Assembly (NCBI GenBank): GCA_027488495.1 | Contig: JAIYBO010000048.1 | Coordinates: forward strand, 1-24,675 | Reading direction: 5' to 3' | DNA length: 24,675 nucleotides | Source of the DNA: Bacteroidota bacterium | Lineage (GTDB): Bacteria; Bacteroidota; Bacteroidia; NS11-12g; UBA955 | In this document: positions 15,684-23,326 of the stretch, piece after piece | How the letters are laid out: every line of letters starts with the position of its first letter | Numbering within the stretch: position 1 is the stretch's first letter | The notes under the pieces: generated by a model | Seen by the model: only the letters and a program-made list of their open reading frames with translations | The model's database searches: none | Told to the model about the DNA's origin: nothing | Translations under genes and position numbers: made by a program

Positions 15684-16670
15684 ATGTTGATAGACACATT
15701 CCACCGGGTACACGATTATTTGCGAATTTCGCTTACAGACAATTGCAATTTGCGATGTTCGTATTGTATGCCCGAAGAGGACTATGATTTCACGCCCGCC
15801 AGCAGGTTGATGCAGGTTGCAGAATTGGAGGCGATTGCCCGTGTTTTTGTGGCCAAAGGAATCAAAAAGATCCGTTTAACAGGGGGAGAACCCTTGGTGA
15901 GAAAGGATGTGGGTGAAATCATTCAGCGATTGAGTGCTTTGGATGTTGAATTAACGATGACCACCAATGCCACGCGGATTCATGAGTTTGTGGATGTGAT
16001 GTGGGAGGCGGGTGTGCGAAAAATCAACGTGAGTTTGGATACCTTGAACGCGGATACATTTTTGTTTCTGACGAAGAGAGATTTGTTTGATCGGGTGAAA
16101 ACCAACATCGATTTGTTGTTGGCAAAGGGCTTTGTAGTGAAGGTGAATGTGGTGGTGATGCGGGGTGTGAACGACAAGGAAGTGTTGGATTTTGTTCGTT
16201 GGACCCTCACTGAAACTTTGGACGTACGTTTCATTGAATTTATGCCATTCGAAGGCAATCGATGGGATCAAGAGAAGGTGGTGACTTGGCAGGAGATGTT
16301 GGATATGGTTCGGAATGAATGGGGCGATGAAGTTGTGCCCATCGCAAGGAAACCGCATGAAACGGTGAAGCAATATCGCCTCAGTGGCGGAAAGGGCACA
16401 TTTGCAGTGATTAGTACTATGAGTGCGCCTTTTTGTGGGGATTGCAATCGGTTGCGATTAACGGCAGATGGCAAGATGAAAAATTGTTTGTTTAGCAAGG
16501 GCGAAACGGATTTGTTGGGTGCATTGAGGTTGGGAGAGGACATTGGATTGTTGATCGATCAAAATGTTCAGGCGAAGGCGATGGCGTTGGGCGGACAGTT
16601 TGGTGTGGGGCTATCGTCTGTGGATGCGGGCACAATTGTGAATCGCAGCATGATCACGATTGGCGGCTAG
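15684..16670 (+). CDS. moaA: GTP 3',8-cyclase MoaA (radical SAM)
   Basis: The 328-residue enzyme catalyses the first step of molybdenum-cofactor synthesis, cyclising GTP. The N-terminal radical-SAM cluster motif CNLRCSYC gives C21, C25 and C28; the C-terminal second [4Fe-4S] site is C251, C254 and C268 (FCGDC, then NC). The SAM-binding GGEP motif (TGGEPLVRKD) is present and the protein ends in Gly-Gly, as MoaA activity requires. Length and start match the family (FHRVHDYLRISLTD). It is the first enzyme of the plus-strand Moco cluster; moeA starts 18 bases downstream. Confidence 0.97.
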   Translation: MLIDTFHRVHDYLRISLTDNCNLRCSYCMPEEDYDFTPASRLMQVAELEAIARVFVAKGIKKIRLTGGEPLVRKDVGEIIQRLSALDVELTMTTNATRIHEFVDVMWEAGVRKINVSLDTLNADTFLFLTKRDLFDRVKTNIDLLLAKGFVVKVNVVVMRGVNDKEVLDFVRWTLTETLDVRFIEFMPFEGNRWDQEKVVTWQEMLDMVRNEWGDEVVPIARKPHETVKQYRLSGGKGTFAVISTMSAPFCGDCNRLRLTADGKMKNCLFSKGETDLLGALRLGEDIGLLIDQNVQAKAMALGGQFGVGLSSVDAGTIVNRSMITIGG

Positions 16671-16688
16671 GTCTTATCTTGCGCTTTG

Positions 16689-17924
16689 ATGATGAGAAAG
16701 ATGATTTCTGTGGATGACGCCCGAAATTTGATTTCGGAGCATTGCATGGGTTTGGGCGCTGAGCGGGTTGAATTGTTGGCGGGTTTGGGTGGCGTTTTGT
16801 TCGATGATGTTTTTTCTGCGATTGATATGCCGGGTTTTGCACAAAGTGCGATGGACGGGTATGCCTTGAATTGGTCGGGATACGGAGGGAGCGGTGCATT
16901 GACGGTGGTGGGAGAGATGGCGGCAGGGGCGTCTGAAGAATTGCCAAAACCAGCGCCAAATCAAGCCATTCGGATTTTTACTGGTGCTCCGTTGCCTGAA
17001 GGTTTGGATACAGTGGTGATGCAAGAGAAGGTGAAACTGGAAGGTGATCAATTGTTTATTGAGGATGCTGGATTGCTTCGCGGCAAAAATGTACGTCCTG
17101 TGGGCAGCGAAATCAAACAAGGGGATTTGGCATTGGGTAAAGGAACCCAACTCACTCCAGCGGGCATAGGGTTCTTAGCAAGTTTGGGCATTACGCACGT
17201 GAACATTTGTAAAAGACCCCGCGTAGCGGTGATTGTGACTGGAAATGAACTTCAAAAACCTGGGAATCCCTTGGGTTTTGGACAGGTATACGAATCAAAT
17301 TCTCAAATGTTGCAAGCCGCCGTGATGGATTTGCGATTTCCGTGCCCTGAATTGTATTATGCGAAGGACGATTTGGGTGAATTGGCAGCGGTGATTGAAA
17401 GGGCTGCAGAACATCACGATGTGGTTTTACTTACTGGCGGTGTGAGTGTGGGCGATTATGATTTTGTTGTTCAGGCATCGACCCAAGTAGGGGTTGAAGG
17501 TGTTTTTCACAAAATCAAACAGAAGCCAGGAAAGCCCATTTTCTTCGGACATCGTACATCGAACCAAACAGGGCAGTCAACGGTGATTTTTGGGTTGCCG
17601 GGAAATCCAGGCTCTGTGATGACTTGCTTTTACTTATATGTGCGCCCCGCGTTGGTGAAAATGTCGGGAATGCCTACAGCGATTGGCCCAGTATCGGCCC
17701 AGTTCAATGATTCGTACAGCAAGCCCATTGGGATGACGCATTTTTTGAAGGGTGTTTATGATCGCGAATTGGGTGGTAATTCATTGCCCTCGGTGAGTTT
17801 GCTGGGTGCCCAGGAATCGTATCGTTTGAGTTCATTTTCTGTGGCGAACTGTCTCATCGAAATTCCCGAAGATCGAAGCGAAATAGCTGCCGGCACATCG
17901 GTGATTGTTCATGTGTTTGGCTGA
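16689..17924 (+). CDS. moeA: Molybdopterin molybdenumtransferase MoeA
   Basis: The 411-residue enzyme inserts molybdate into adenylylated molybdopterin. It shows the family signatures MPGFAQSAMDGYA (about residues 48-60), TGGVSVGDYDFV and GLPGNPGSVM, and VTGNELQKPG in place of the more common TGDEL. The frame can be opened by a TTG at 16686, but I chose the ATG at 16689; the ATGs at 16692 and 16701 are also possible. It is in an operon-like run with moaA (18-base gap) and the downstream permease gene. Confidence 0.95.
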   Translation: MMRKMISVDDARNLISEHCMGLGAERVELLAGLGGVLFDDVFSAIDMPGFAQSAMDGYALNWSGYGGSGALTVVGEMAAGASEELPKPAPNQAIRIFTGAPLPEGLDTVVMQEKVKLEGDQLFIEDAGLLRGKNVRPVGSEIKQGDLALGKGTQLTPAGIGFLASLGITHVNICKRPRVAVIVTGNELQKPGNPLGFGQVYESNSQMLQAAVMDLRFPCPELYYAKDDLGELAAVIERAAEHHDVVLLTGGVSVGDYDFVVQASTQVGVEGVFHKIKQKPGKPIFFGHRTSNQTGQSTVIFGLPGNPGSVMTCFYLYVRPALVKMSGMPTAIGPVSAQFNDSYSKPIGMTHFLKGVYDRELGGNSLPSVSLLGAQESYRLSSFSVANCLIEIPEDRSEIAAGTSVIVHVFG

Positions 17925-17939
17925 AGATTGAAACTCCAT

Positions 17940-17947
17940 TAATTTCG
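17940..17947 (+). promoter_or_regulatory. Internal promoter before the TauE/SafE gene
   Basis: TAATTTCG, one mismatch from the -7 consensus, ends 4 bases before the ATG at 17952. A TTTG at 17916-17919 gives a TTG with 20-base spacing, so both elements fit. It lies partly in the short moeA-permease gap and would allow the permease and later moa genes to be transcribed separately. Confidence 0.45.
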
Positions 17948-17951
17948 AGGC

Positions 17952-18815
17952 ATGTTGGGGATTCCGGGTTTATGGATTTTATTATTTTTCGTTGTTGCCT
18001 TTCTGTATTCTGCTGTTGGTCATGGCGGCGCGAGTGGTTATCTCGCCTTGATGTCGATCTGGCATTTGGCCCCCGAACACATGAAACCTGTTGCGTTGAT
18101 TTTGAATTTGGTGGTCAGCGGCATTGCATTTATTCAATTTTATAGGCAAGGTCACTTTTTGTGGCGGCTCTTTTTGCCCATAGCGGCCCTATCTATTCCG
18201 ATGGCCTATTTGGGTGGATTTACTCCGTTGAAAGACGATGTATATCAGTTGGGATTGGGTGTGTTTTTGGTGATTTCGGTTGTGCTTTTGAATGTGAATT
18301 TGCGCGGTGGTATTTCATTGAAAAACGACGATGAGCAGGGTGTTCTCAAAAGTGAGACATTGCATAGTTCGCGTAGGTTTGTTTGGGTGGCGGCCATCCT
18401 AGGCGGTGGCATTGGATATGTGTCGGGCCTACTCGGTATTGGCGGTGGTATTTTACTGTCTCCGGTGCTTTTACTGCTGGGATGGACCCAACAAAAGCAG
18501 ACTGCGGCGATGGGTGCGGCTTTCATTTTTGTTAATTCGATGTCGGGCTTGGTAGGTTTCGTTCAACAGCATCCATTATGGGATTCTGCGGCCGAAAAAA
18601 TGAGTGGTGTTGCGGATCAAGCAATCACCGGTGGGTCTGTGTTGGGGGTGTATTGGCTGTCGGTTTTGATGATTGTGGGGGCATTGATTGTGCCCGTGAT
18701 GATGGGCGGTGTAGTGGGTTCATGGTATGGTTCCAAGAAATTTAGCCATCGAGGGATGAAAGGGATTTTGTCTGTTGTATTGTTGATTGCTGCAATCAAA
18801 TTACTTTTGCCATGA
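17952..18815 (+). CDS. TauE/SafE-family permease inside the Moco cluster
   Basis: This 287-residue inner-membrane protein has about eight hydrophobic segments and the family's two Gly-rich repeats: GHGGASGYLALM near residues 24-35 and GIGGGILLSPVLLLLGW, followed by QTAAMGAAFIFVNSMSGLVGF. Family members move sulfite, sulfoacetate, taurine-derived or other small anions, generally outward. Its position between moeA and moaD, with which it overlaps by 4 bases, ties it to cofactor synthesis or to a molybdoenzyme's substrate or product, such as sulfite; molybdate or sulfur-related transport is a hypothesis only. Confidence 0.9.
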   Translation: MLGIPGLWILLFFVVAFLYSAVGHGGASGYLALMSIWHLAPEHMKPVALILNLVVSGIAFIQFYRQGHFLWRLFLPIAALSIPMAYLGGFTPLKDDVYQLGLGVFLVISVVLLNVNLRGGISLKNDDEQGVLKSETLHSSRRFVWVAAILGGGIGYVSGLLGIGGGILLSPVLLLLGWTQQKQTAAMGAAFIFVNSMSGLVGFVQQHPLWDSAAEKMSGVADQAITGGSVLGVYWLSVLMIVGALIVPVMMGGVVGSWYGSKKFSHRGMKGILSVVLLIAAIKLLLP

Positions 18816-19057
18816 TGCAGGTTCAACTGATGAGTTATGGCGCCCTAACCGATGTTACCGGGTCTGAGGTGTTTGAATTGGAAATTTCACAGCAGTCAGT
18901 GACTGTTGCAGAATTGAAGTTGATTTTATTGGCGCGATATCCAGCTTTGGAGGGAAAAACGTTTCGGATTGCAGTGAATGAGCGTTTTGTGGTTGATGAA
19001 TTTGAAGTTTTGCCTGGTGTTATAATAGCCTTGATGCCACCGTTTTCGGGTGGTTGA
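18812..19057 (+). CDS. moaD: Molybdopterin synthase small subunit MoaD
   Basis: The 81-residue ubiquitin-like sulfur carrier ends in the required Gly-Gly (residues 80-81, PPFSGG), whose thiocarboxylate donates sulfur to cPMP in the MoaD-MoaE complex. The segment VNERFVVDEFEVLPGVIIALMPP is typical of MoaD. Its ATG overlaps the permease stop (ATGA), and a second ATG follows directly. Its activating enzyme, MoeB, is encoded 120 bp downstream; that gap holds no other gene. Confidence 0.93.
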   Translation: MMQVQLMSYGALTDVTGSEVFELEISQQSVTVAELKLILLARYPALEGKTFRIAVNERFVVDEFEVLPGVIIALMPPFSGG

Positions 19058-19177
19058 TGATTGGGATTTGCAATCGATGTAACTTGGAATGATAACGGCC
19101 AATTTGAATGATAAAAGTTGAGTAAGTTGGATATAATGTGAGTGCATTTCGAACAGCCTGATAGATAGATTTTTGCG

Positions 19178-19975
19178 ATGGAAATGGAGCCTGATTTTTT
19201 GGATAGATACCAACGACAGTTGATGTTGGGAGAGGTGGGTTTGGGCGGGCAGCGCGCTTTGCGCGCTGCCCGTGTGATGGTTGTGGGCCTCGGTGGATTG
19301 GGCTGTCCGGTGGTTCAGTACCTCGCTGCGGCGGGTGTTGGAAATCTGGTTTTGGTGGATGCTGATCGGGTGTCGTTAAGCAATTTGCAGCGACAAATTT
19401 TGTACACGCAAAAGGATGTTGGTGAATTGAAAGTTGAGGTGGCCAGGGACTTTGTGGAAAGACAGAATGCTCAAATACAGGTTTCGGTATATACGGAAAT
19501 GTTGTCTGCGGAAAACGCAACTGATTTGTTGGCTTTGGCGGATATCGTGGTGGATTGTACCGATAATTTTGCAGCTCGTTATTTGATCAACGATGCTTGT
19601 GCTGCGGCGAACAAACCTTGGGTGTATGGGTCCATCGCGAAGTTTGAAGGGCAGGTGGCGGTGTTCAATGCGTTGATGAAGTCTTCGGCGGATGAAAGTC
19701 AAGAAATATTGGTGTCTCAATCGTCTGATGAATCGGTCATTCGTTCTTTGAATTATAGGGATGTATTCCCCAATCCACCGGGAGAGGGTGAAATTCAAAA
19801 TTGCGCCGAATCGGGGGTCTTGGGTGCATTGGCGGGGATCATTGGATCAATTCAGGGGATGGAGGTGATGAAGTGGATTTTGGGATTGAAGGGTCTTTTG
19901 GCGAATCAAATGCTCACATATAATGCGATCAATCACAGCATGGTGAAATTCCAACTCCGCGAAAATGCTGATTGA
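19178..19975 (+). CDS. moeB: MoeB/ThiF/HesA-family adenylyltransferase, zinc site missing
   Basis: The 265-residue E1-like enzyme adenylates the MoaD C-terminus. It has the N-terminal RYQRQ (residues 10-14), the nucleotide loop GLGGLG (37-42), the DxD-type DADRVSLSNLQRQ (61-73), DCTDN (126-130) and NCAESGVLG (208-216). The zinc CxxC of typical MoeB is replaced by NYRD (192-195) and no C-terminal CxxC exists. Residues about 166-190 form a Ser/Asp/Glu-rich insertion. ThiF-type activity on another carrier is possible, but the neighbours favour MoeB. A degenerate -7-like GATTTTTG at 19168-19175 lies right before the ATG. Confidence 0.88.
   Translation: MEMEPDFLDRYQRQLMLGEVGLGGQRALRAARVMVVGLGGLGCPVVQYLAAAGVGNLVLVDADRVSLSNLQRQILYTQKDVGELKVEVARDFVERQNAQIQVSVYTEMLSAENATDLLALADIVVDCTDNFAARYLINDACAAANKPWVYGSIAKFEGQVAVFNALMKSSADESQEILVSQSSDESVIRSLNYRDVFPNPPGEGEIQNCAESGVLGALAGIIGSIQGMEVMKWILGLKGLLANQMLTYNAINHSMVKFQLRENAD
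19247..19271. repeat. GC-rich perfect hairpin inside the moeB coding sequence
   Basis: GGGCAGCGCGC (19247-19257) and GCGCGCTGCCC (19261-19271) are exact complements around a TTT loop, an 11-bp stem far more GC-rich than its surroundings. It lies at codons 24-32 of moeB, 70 bases after the start. It could slow early translation or be a chance result of the Arg/Ala-rich coding; no T-run follows, so termination is unlikely. Confidence 0.6.
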
Positions 19976-19998
19976 AAGTAGTAACTTTACCCTCGGAA

Positions 19999-20445
19999 AT
20001 GTCTGATAAAAAACCCAAAAATATCTTTGTTGAAGGACCTGTTTCTCCGGTGAAAATTGGGGAGGATATTGCACATCATCAGAAAAAGTCAAACATCGGT
20101 GCCCATAGTATTTTCATGGGGCAGGTGAGGGCGGATTCGGTGGATGGAGAGGCTGTGTTGGCGATTGAATATACCGCTCATCAGGAGATGGCGTTGTTGG
20201 CCATGCATGAAATTCGTGAGGCGATTTTTGCAAAATACCCACTCACCTGTTTGCATATCACCCACAGTTTGGGATTGGTGAAGGCGGGTGAAATTTGTTT
20301 GTTTGTGTTTGCGTCGGCGGTACATCGAAAAGAAGCGATTGACGCCTGTGAGGAAGTTGTTGAACGTATTAAAAAGGAATTACCGATTTGGGGTAAGGAG
20401 TTATTTAATGACGACCAATATCAGTGGAAGGAAAATAAAGGATGA
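19999..20445 (+). CDS. moaE: Molybdopterin synthase catalytic subunit MoaE
   Basis: The 148-residue subunit, with MoaD, converts cPMP to molybdopterin. It shows GAHSIFMGQVRADSVDG (about residues 34-50), the EYTAHQEMA segment, HRKEAIDACE (109-118) and the catalytic lysine region KKELPIWGKE (125-134), where most homologues have PIWKKE. The frame can open further upstream at a TTG (19972) inside the moeB end, but I chose the ATG at 19999 because the extra residues match nothing in the family. Its stop overlaps the moaCB start by 4 bases (ATGA). Confidence 0.95.
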   Translation: MSDKKPKNIFVEGPVSPVKIGEDIAHHQKKSNIGAHSIFMGQVRADSVDGEAVLAIEYTAHQEMALLAMHEIREAIFAKYPLTCLHITHSLGLVKAGEICLFVFASAVHRKEAIDACEEVVERIKKELPIWGKELFNDDQYQWKENKG

Positions 20446-21359
20446 TCCAAATAACGCATAAATCCAATAGTTTGCGGAAGGCAGTGGCCCAAGCCGTGGT
20501 GAAAGTGTCGAAGGAATCTACCATGGAAGCAGTGATTCAAAAAACGGTGCCCAAGGGCGATGTGTTGGAATTTGCACGTGTAGCAGGATTGTTTGCGGTG
20601 AAGAAAACGAGCGATGTGATCCCCGATTGTCATCCCCTGCCTGTAGAATTTACCCAAGTGAGTTATACGTTTTCTGGTTTGGAAATACACATCGCGGTGG
20701 AGGTGCATACAGTATATAAAACGGGGGTTGAGGTGGAAGCGATGCATGGTGCCTCGGTGGTTGCGCTCACTTTGTACGACATGTTGAAGCCGATTGATAA
20801 AGGCATAGAAATATCCAACATTCGCTTGCTATCAAAGATTGGTGGGAAATCGGATGCGATGAAATTGGCTTTGGAAAAGATTGTTCACGAGATCAAAGCC
20901 GTTGTGGTGGTATGCAGTGATTCGGTTTCTGAAGGAAGGGCGGAGGATCAGGCGGGTGCACAGGTTTCTGCGCGTTTAAAATCCATGGGCATGCAAGTAA
21001 TGCCTGTGGTTGTATTGCCTGATCAAGTGGAGGCCATTCAACAAGCGGTTTTTTCGTATCAATCAGAAGTGAATTTGATCTTGTTTGTGGGTGGTACGGG
21101 GTTGTCGAACCGCGATGTTACGCCAGAGGCAGTTCGCCCGTTGCTGACCCGTGAGATTGATGGAATCATGGAAACTGCCCGTAGATACGGTCAGGATCGG
21201 ATGCCATTCGCGATGTTGTCGCGCGGGGTGGCCGGAATGGTCAACGAAACGTTGGTGATTACCTTACCCGGTTCAACCAAGGGGGCGATGGAAACCGTGG
21301 ATGCCTTGTTTCCTGGGGTGTTACATGTATTTGCCGTGAAAGACGGTCAAAAACACTGA
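20442..21359 (+). CDS. moaCB: Bifunctional MoaC-MoaB fusion protein
   Basis: The 305-residue protein joins two Moco enzymes. Residues about 1-150 are MoaC (cPMP synthase): KKTSDVIPDCHPLP (54-67, catalytic His64), KTGVEVEAMHG (93-103) and the MLKPIDKG active-site segment (114-121), with LLSKIGGKS after it. Residues about 152-305 are MoaB/MogA (molybdopterin adenylyltransferase): CSDSVSEGRAEDQAG (158-172), the GGTG loop (217-220), RDVTPEA and LPGSTKGAMET (275-285). This fusion is known in Bacteroidetes. It is the last gene of the cluster and ends 11 bases before the convergent gene at 21371, leaving no room for a dedicated terminator. Confidence 0.95.
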   Translation: MIQITHKSNSLRKAVAQAVVKVSKESTMEAVIQKTVPKGDVLEFARVAGLFAVKKTSDVIPDCHPLPVEFTQVSYTFSGLEIHIAVEVHTVYKTGVEVEAMHGASVVALTLYDMLKPIDKGIEISNIRLLSKIGGKSDAMKLALEKIVHEIKAVVVVCSDSVSEGRAEDQAGAQVSARLKSMGMQVMPVVVLPDQVEAIQQAVFSYQSEVNLILFVGGTGLSNRDVTPEAVRPLLTREIDGIMETARRYGQDRMPFAMLSRGVAGMVNETLVITLPGSTKGAMETVDALFPGVLHVFAVKDGQKH

Positions 21360-21370
21360 GGGCAATATCC

Positions 21371-22045
21371 TTAGTAGGGAGAAATGTATTTGGGTTTTTT
21401 CTGGGCTGGTTTCTTTTTGAAATCGCCACGTTTCCATGATTCTAGGAATTGCATCCAAGCGGTAGGACTGAAATAGTTCTGTGGTGGGGCTTGTTTGTAA
21501 TAGTAAAGTTCGTTGGCCCGGGATTGTGCGAGCATTTGCTGACTGGTATGGGCGTCTGCTGGGCGCATGCGAAGTTCTTCTTTTAGGGCTTCGGCTTCGA
21601 GGTTTTGGCGGGCTCTTTCGTAGGCGTCATCGGGAATTTCTTTGGTTACAAATTCGTTTTCGAAGAGGGCTTTGAGGGGTAGCGCACGGATGAAAATGGC
21701 GGGAATGCTGATTGTGTCTTGAACCATCAATTTGATGATGCTGAATCGATTGCCCTGAAGACTATCCGGAACTACGTGCCACGAGGGCTCTTGTTCTACT
21801 TGATTGAAAAGGATGGTATCACCTTTTTTCACAACTACATCGAAATGACCCAAGTAATCTGTGTATCCAATGAGGCCGCGTTTTGGGGTTCTGATGTTTA
21901 CGAAAGGAATGGGTTTGAGGCTATCTGAGGTAAGGACCAATCCCGTGAAAAGAATGTAGGGGTTGTTTTCTTTGCCTGGTTGGGCTTTTGCGATGGTGTT
22001 ACTGCCCAGAAGCACGATCAAAAGGAGTAACCATCGGAATGTCAT
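21371..22045 (-). CDS. Secreted protein with carboxypeptidase-regulatory-like domain
   Basis: The 224-residue protein has a signal peptide (WLLLLIVLLGSNTIAKAQ) and a domain of the carboxypeptidase-D regulatory-like type (about residues 30-85: FTGLVLTSDSLKPIPFVNIR, then GLIGYTDYLGHFDVVVKKGD), a beta fold common in Bacteroidetes surface proteins. The C-terminal half is helical, charged and Gln-rich, ending in a basic Lys/Pro tail. Exact role unknown; outer-membrane or periplasmic location is inferred. I chose the ATG at 22045, which directly follows a promoter box, over one six codons upstream at 22063. It follows chrA on the same strand. Confidence 0.75.
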   Translation of the reverse strand: MTFRWLLLLIVLLGSNTIAKAQPGKENNPYILFTGLVLTSDSLKPIPFVNIRTPKRGLIGYTDYLGHFDVVVKKGDTILFNQVEQEPSWHVVPDSLQGNRFSIIKLMVQDTISIPAIFIRALPLKALFENEFVTKEIPDDAYERARQNLEAEALKEELRMRPADAHTSQQMLAQSRANELYYYKQAPPQNYFSPTAWMQFLESWKRGDFKKKPAQKKPKYISPY

Positions 22046-22050
22046 ATTTT

Positions 22051-22058
22051 CAAAGATA
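22051..22058 (-). promoter_or_regulatory. Promoter of the carboxypeptidase-regulatory-like gene
   Basis: The minus strand reads TATCTTTG, an exact -7 consensus, 5 bases before the ATG at 22045. The matching TTTG/TTG (22080-22083 region, 21-base spacing) overlaps the chrA stop codon (22079-22081). The gene therefore probably has its own leaderless transcript although it is close behind chrA. Confidence 0.65.
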
Positions 22059-22078
22059 ACCAAAAATTGGGATGCGCC

Positions 22079-23326
22079 TCAAACGGGTAGTAACCATCCC
22101 ATGAGTATTACCAATAAAACGATAAACGGTGTTGGGATTTTTTTTGTGGATAGCAAGGCCAACGTAAGGGCAAAAACGGCGATGCTGATTTGTGGGTGTT
22201 GGATGGAGGTATTGAGGTTTCCCCAAAAATAGGCATTGATAGACAGCGCTGCTGTGAGGATGAAGCCCACTGCGGCGGCGAAAATGCCATCGAGTGCTAA
22301 GCGAATGGCTCTGTGAGACTGTAGGGTGTTGTAAATGGGGTAGGCGAAAAATACCATCAAGGTTCCGGGCATGAATACGGCAATCAATCCAATTAAACAG
22401 CCGATGAACTGATATGCAGTGTCATATCCGAACGATTTCATCGCCATGGAATTTACGTAAACCATGAAATTGAAATTGGGTCCGGGTAATGCTTGTAGCA
22501 ATCCCAAACCATTGTTGAATTCTTGGGGTGTGAGGCGATTGTGGTACACCACGTATTGGTCGTGGCTCATGGCAGCGAGCGTATTTCCTCCACCAAAACT
22601 CAAGGAGCCAATACGGTATGTGTTTTCGAAAAGGATGATGGGTTGGGCTACATTGAGGTATTCTGAATTCTGACTTAAGATTAAGCCCACGCCACCTACA
22701 ACCAGAAATACGATGGCAAAAGCCACTAGGTTTTTCCATTTGATTTGGATCTGGGGGCGGTTAGACTGTTGAGGCAGTTCGTATTTATTGAATTTTGCAC
22801 TCAAAAACCCACCCAAAATAATGCCCAAAGGGAAAAGAATGGGGGAATTGACGATGAATCCCAAAATGCCCAACACCAGGAAAATGGCATAGTTTAACGT
22901 GGATTTGCGAATCCATGGCGCCATCGAAATTACGGCGTATGCCAAAAATGCCGCCACCATGGGTTGCATAAATTGGAGGTGATTGGCTTGTAAGAATTTT
23001 GGGGAAAGCGCAATGATGCTCATGATGGTGGCGCCTGGTAAAGCCCATAACAATAAACTCAAGAGGGCCATGCCAGGTCCGCCCATTTTCCAACCCAAAA
23101 TGGTGATGGTTTGTGTGGTTGAAGGTCCGGGTAACAAACTGCAAAATGCATTCACTTCCATGAGGGTTTCTTGGTCAAAAAATTGGTGTTTATCAACCAA
23201 TCTTTTTTTGAACTGAGGAATGTGCATCTGCGGTCCACCAAAAGCGGAAAGGCCCAACCAAAAAACATTGCGCAGGAATTTGATTTGTCTCGCCTGTGTT
23301 ATCTTTGTGAAATGCTGTTGAGACAT
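22079..23326 (-). CDS. chrA: ChrA-family (CHR) anion transporter
   Basis: This 415-residue inner-membrane protein is the two-domain long form of the CHR family, whose studied members expel chromate. The N-terminal half has FGGPQMHI (residues 29-36) and LLPGPSTTQT (64-73); the C-terminal half repeats the pattern with FGGG (244-247) and ALPGPNFNF (279-287). About ten hydrophobic segments are present. Chromate is the best-known substrate but the natural one may be another anion. The only ATG is at 23326; homologues usually start nearer to residue 15, so the first residues may be an extension. No promoter box is found before it. Its start lies over the start region of the divergent lipoprotein gene. 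Confidence 0.9.
   Translation of the reverse strand: MSQQHFTKITQARQIKFLRNVFWLGLSAFGGPQMHIPQFKKRLVDKHQFFDQETLMEVNAFCSLLPGPSTTQTITILGWKMGGPGMALLSLLLWALPGATIMSIIALSPKFLQANHLQFMQPMVAAFLAYAVISMAPWIRKSTLNYAIFLVLGILGFIVNSPILFPLGIILGGFLSAKFNKYELPQQSNRPQIQIKWKNLVAFAIVFLVVGGVGLILSQNSEYLNVAQPIILFENTYRIGSLSFGGGNTLAAMSHDQYVVYHNRLTPQEFNNGLGLLQALPGPNFNFMVYVNSMAMKSFGYDTAYQFIGCLIGLIAVFMPGTLMVFFAYPIYNTLQSHRAIRLALDGIFAAAVGFILTAALSINAYFWGNLNTSIQHPQISIAVFALTLALLSTKKIPTPFIVLLVILMGWLLPV
23300..23307 (+). promoter_or_regulatory. Promoter of the lipoprotein gene, inside the chrA 5' end
   Basis: TATCTTTG is an exact -7 box with a TTG at 23280-23282 (17-base spacing). It ends 4 bases before the ATG at 23312. The whole promoter lies in the first codons of chrA on the other strand, so transcription of either gene could interfere with the other. 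Confidence 0.6.
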
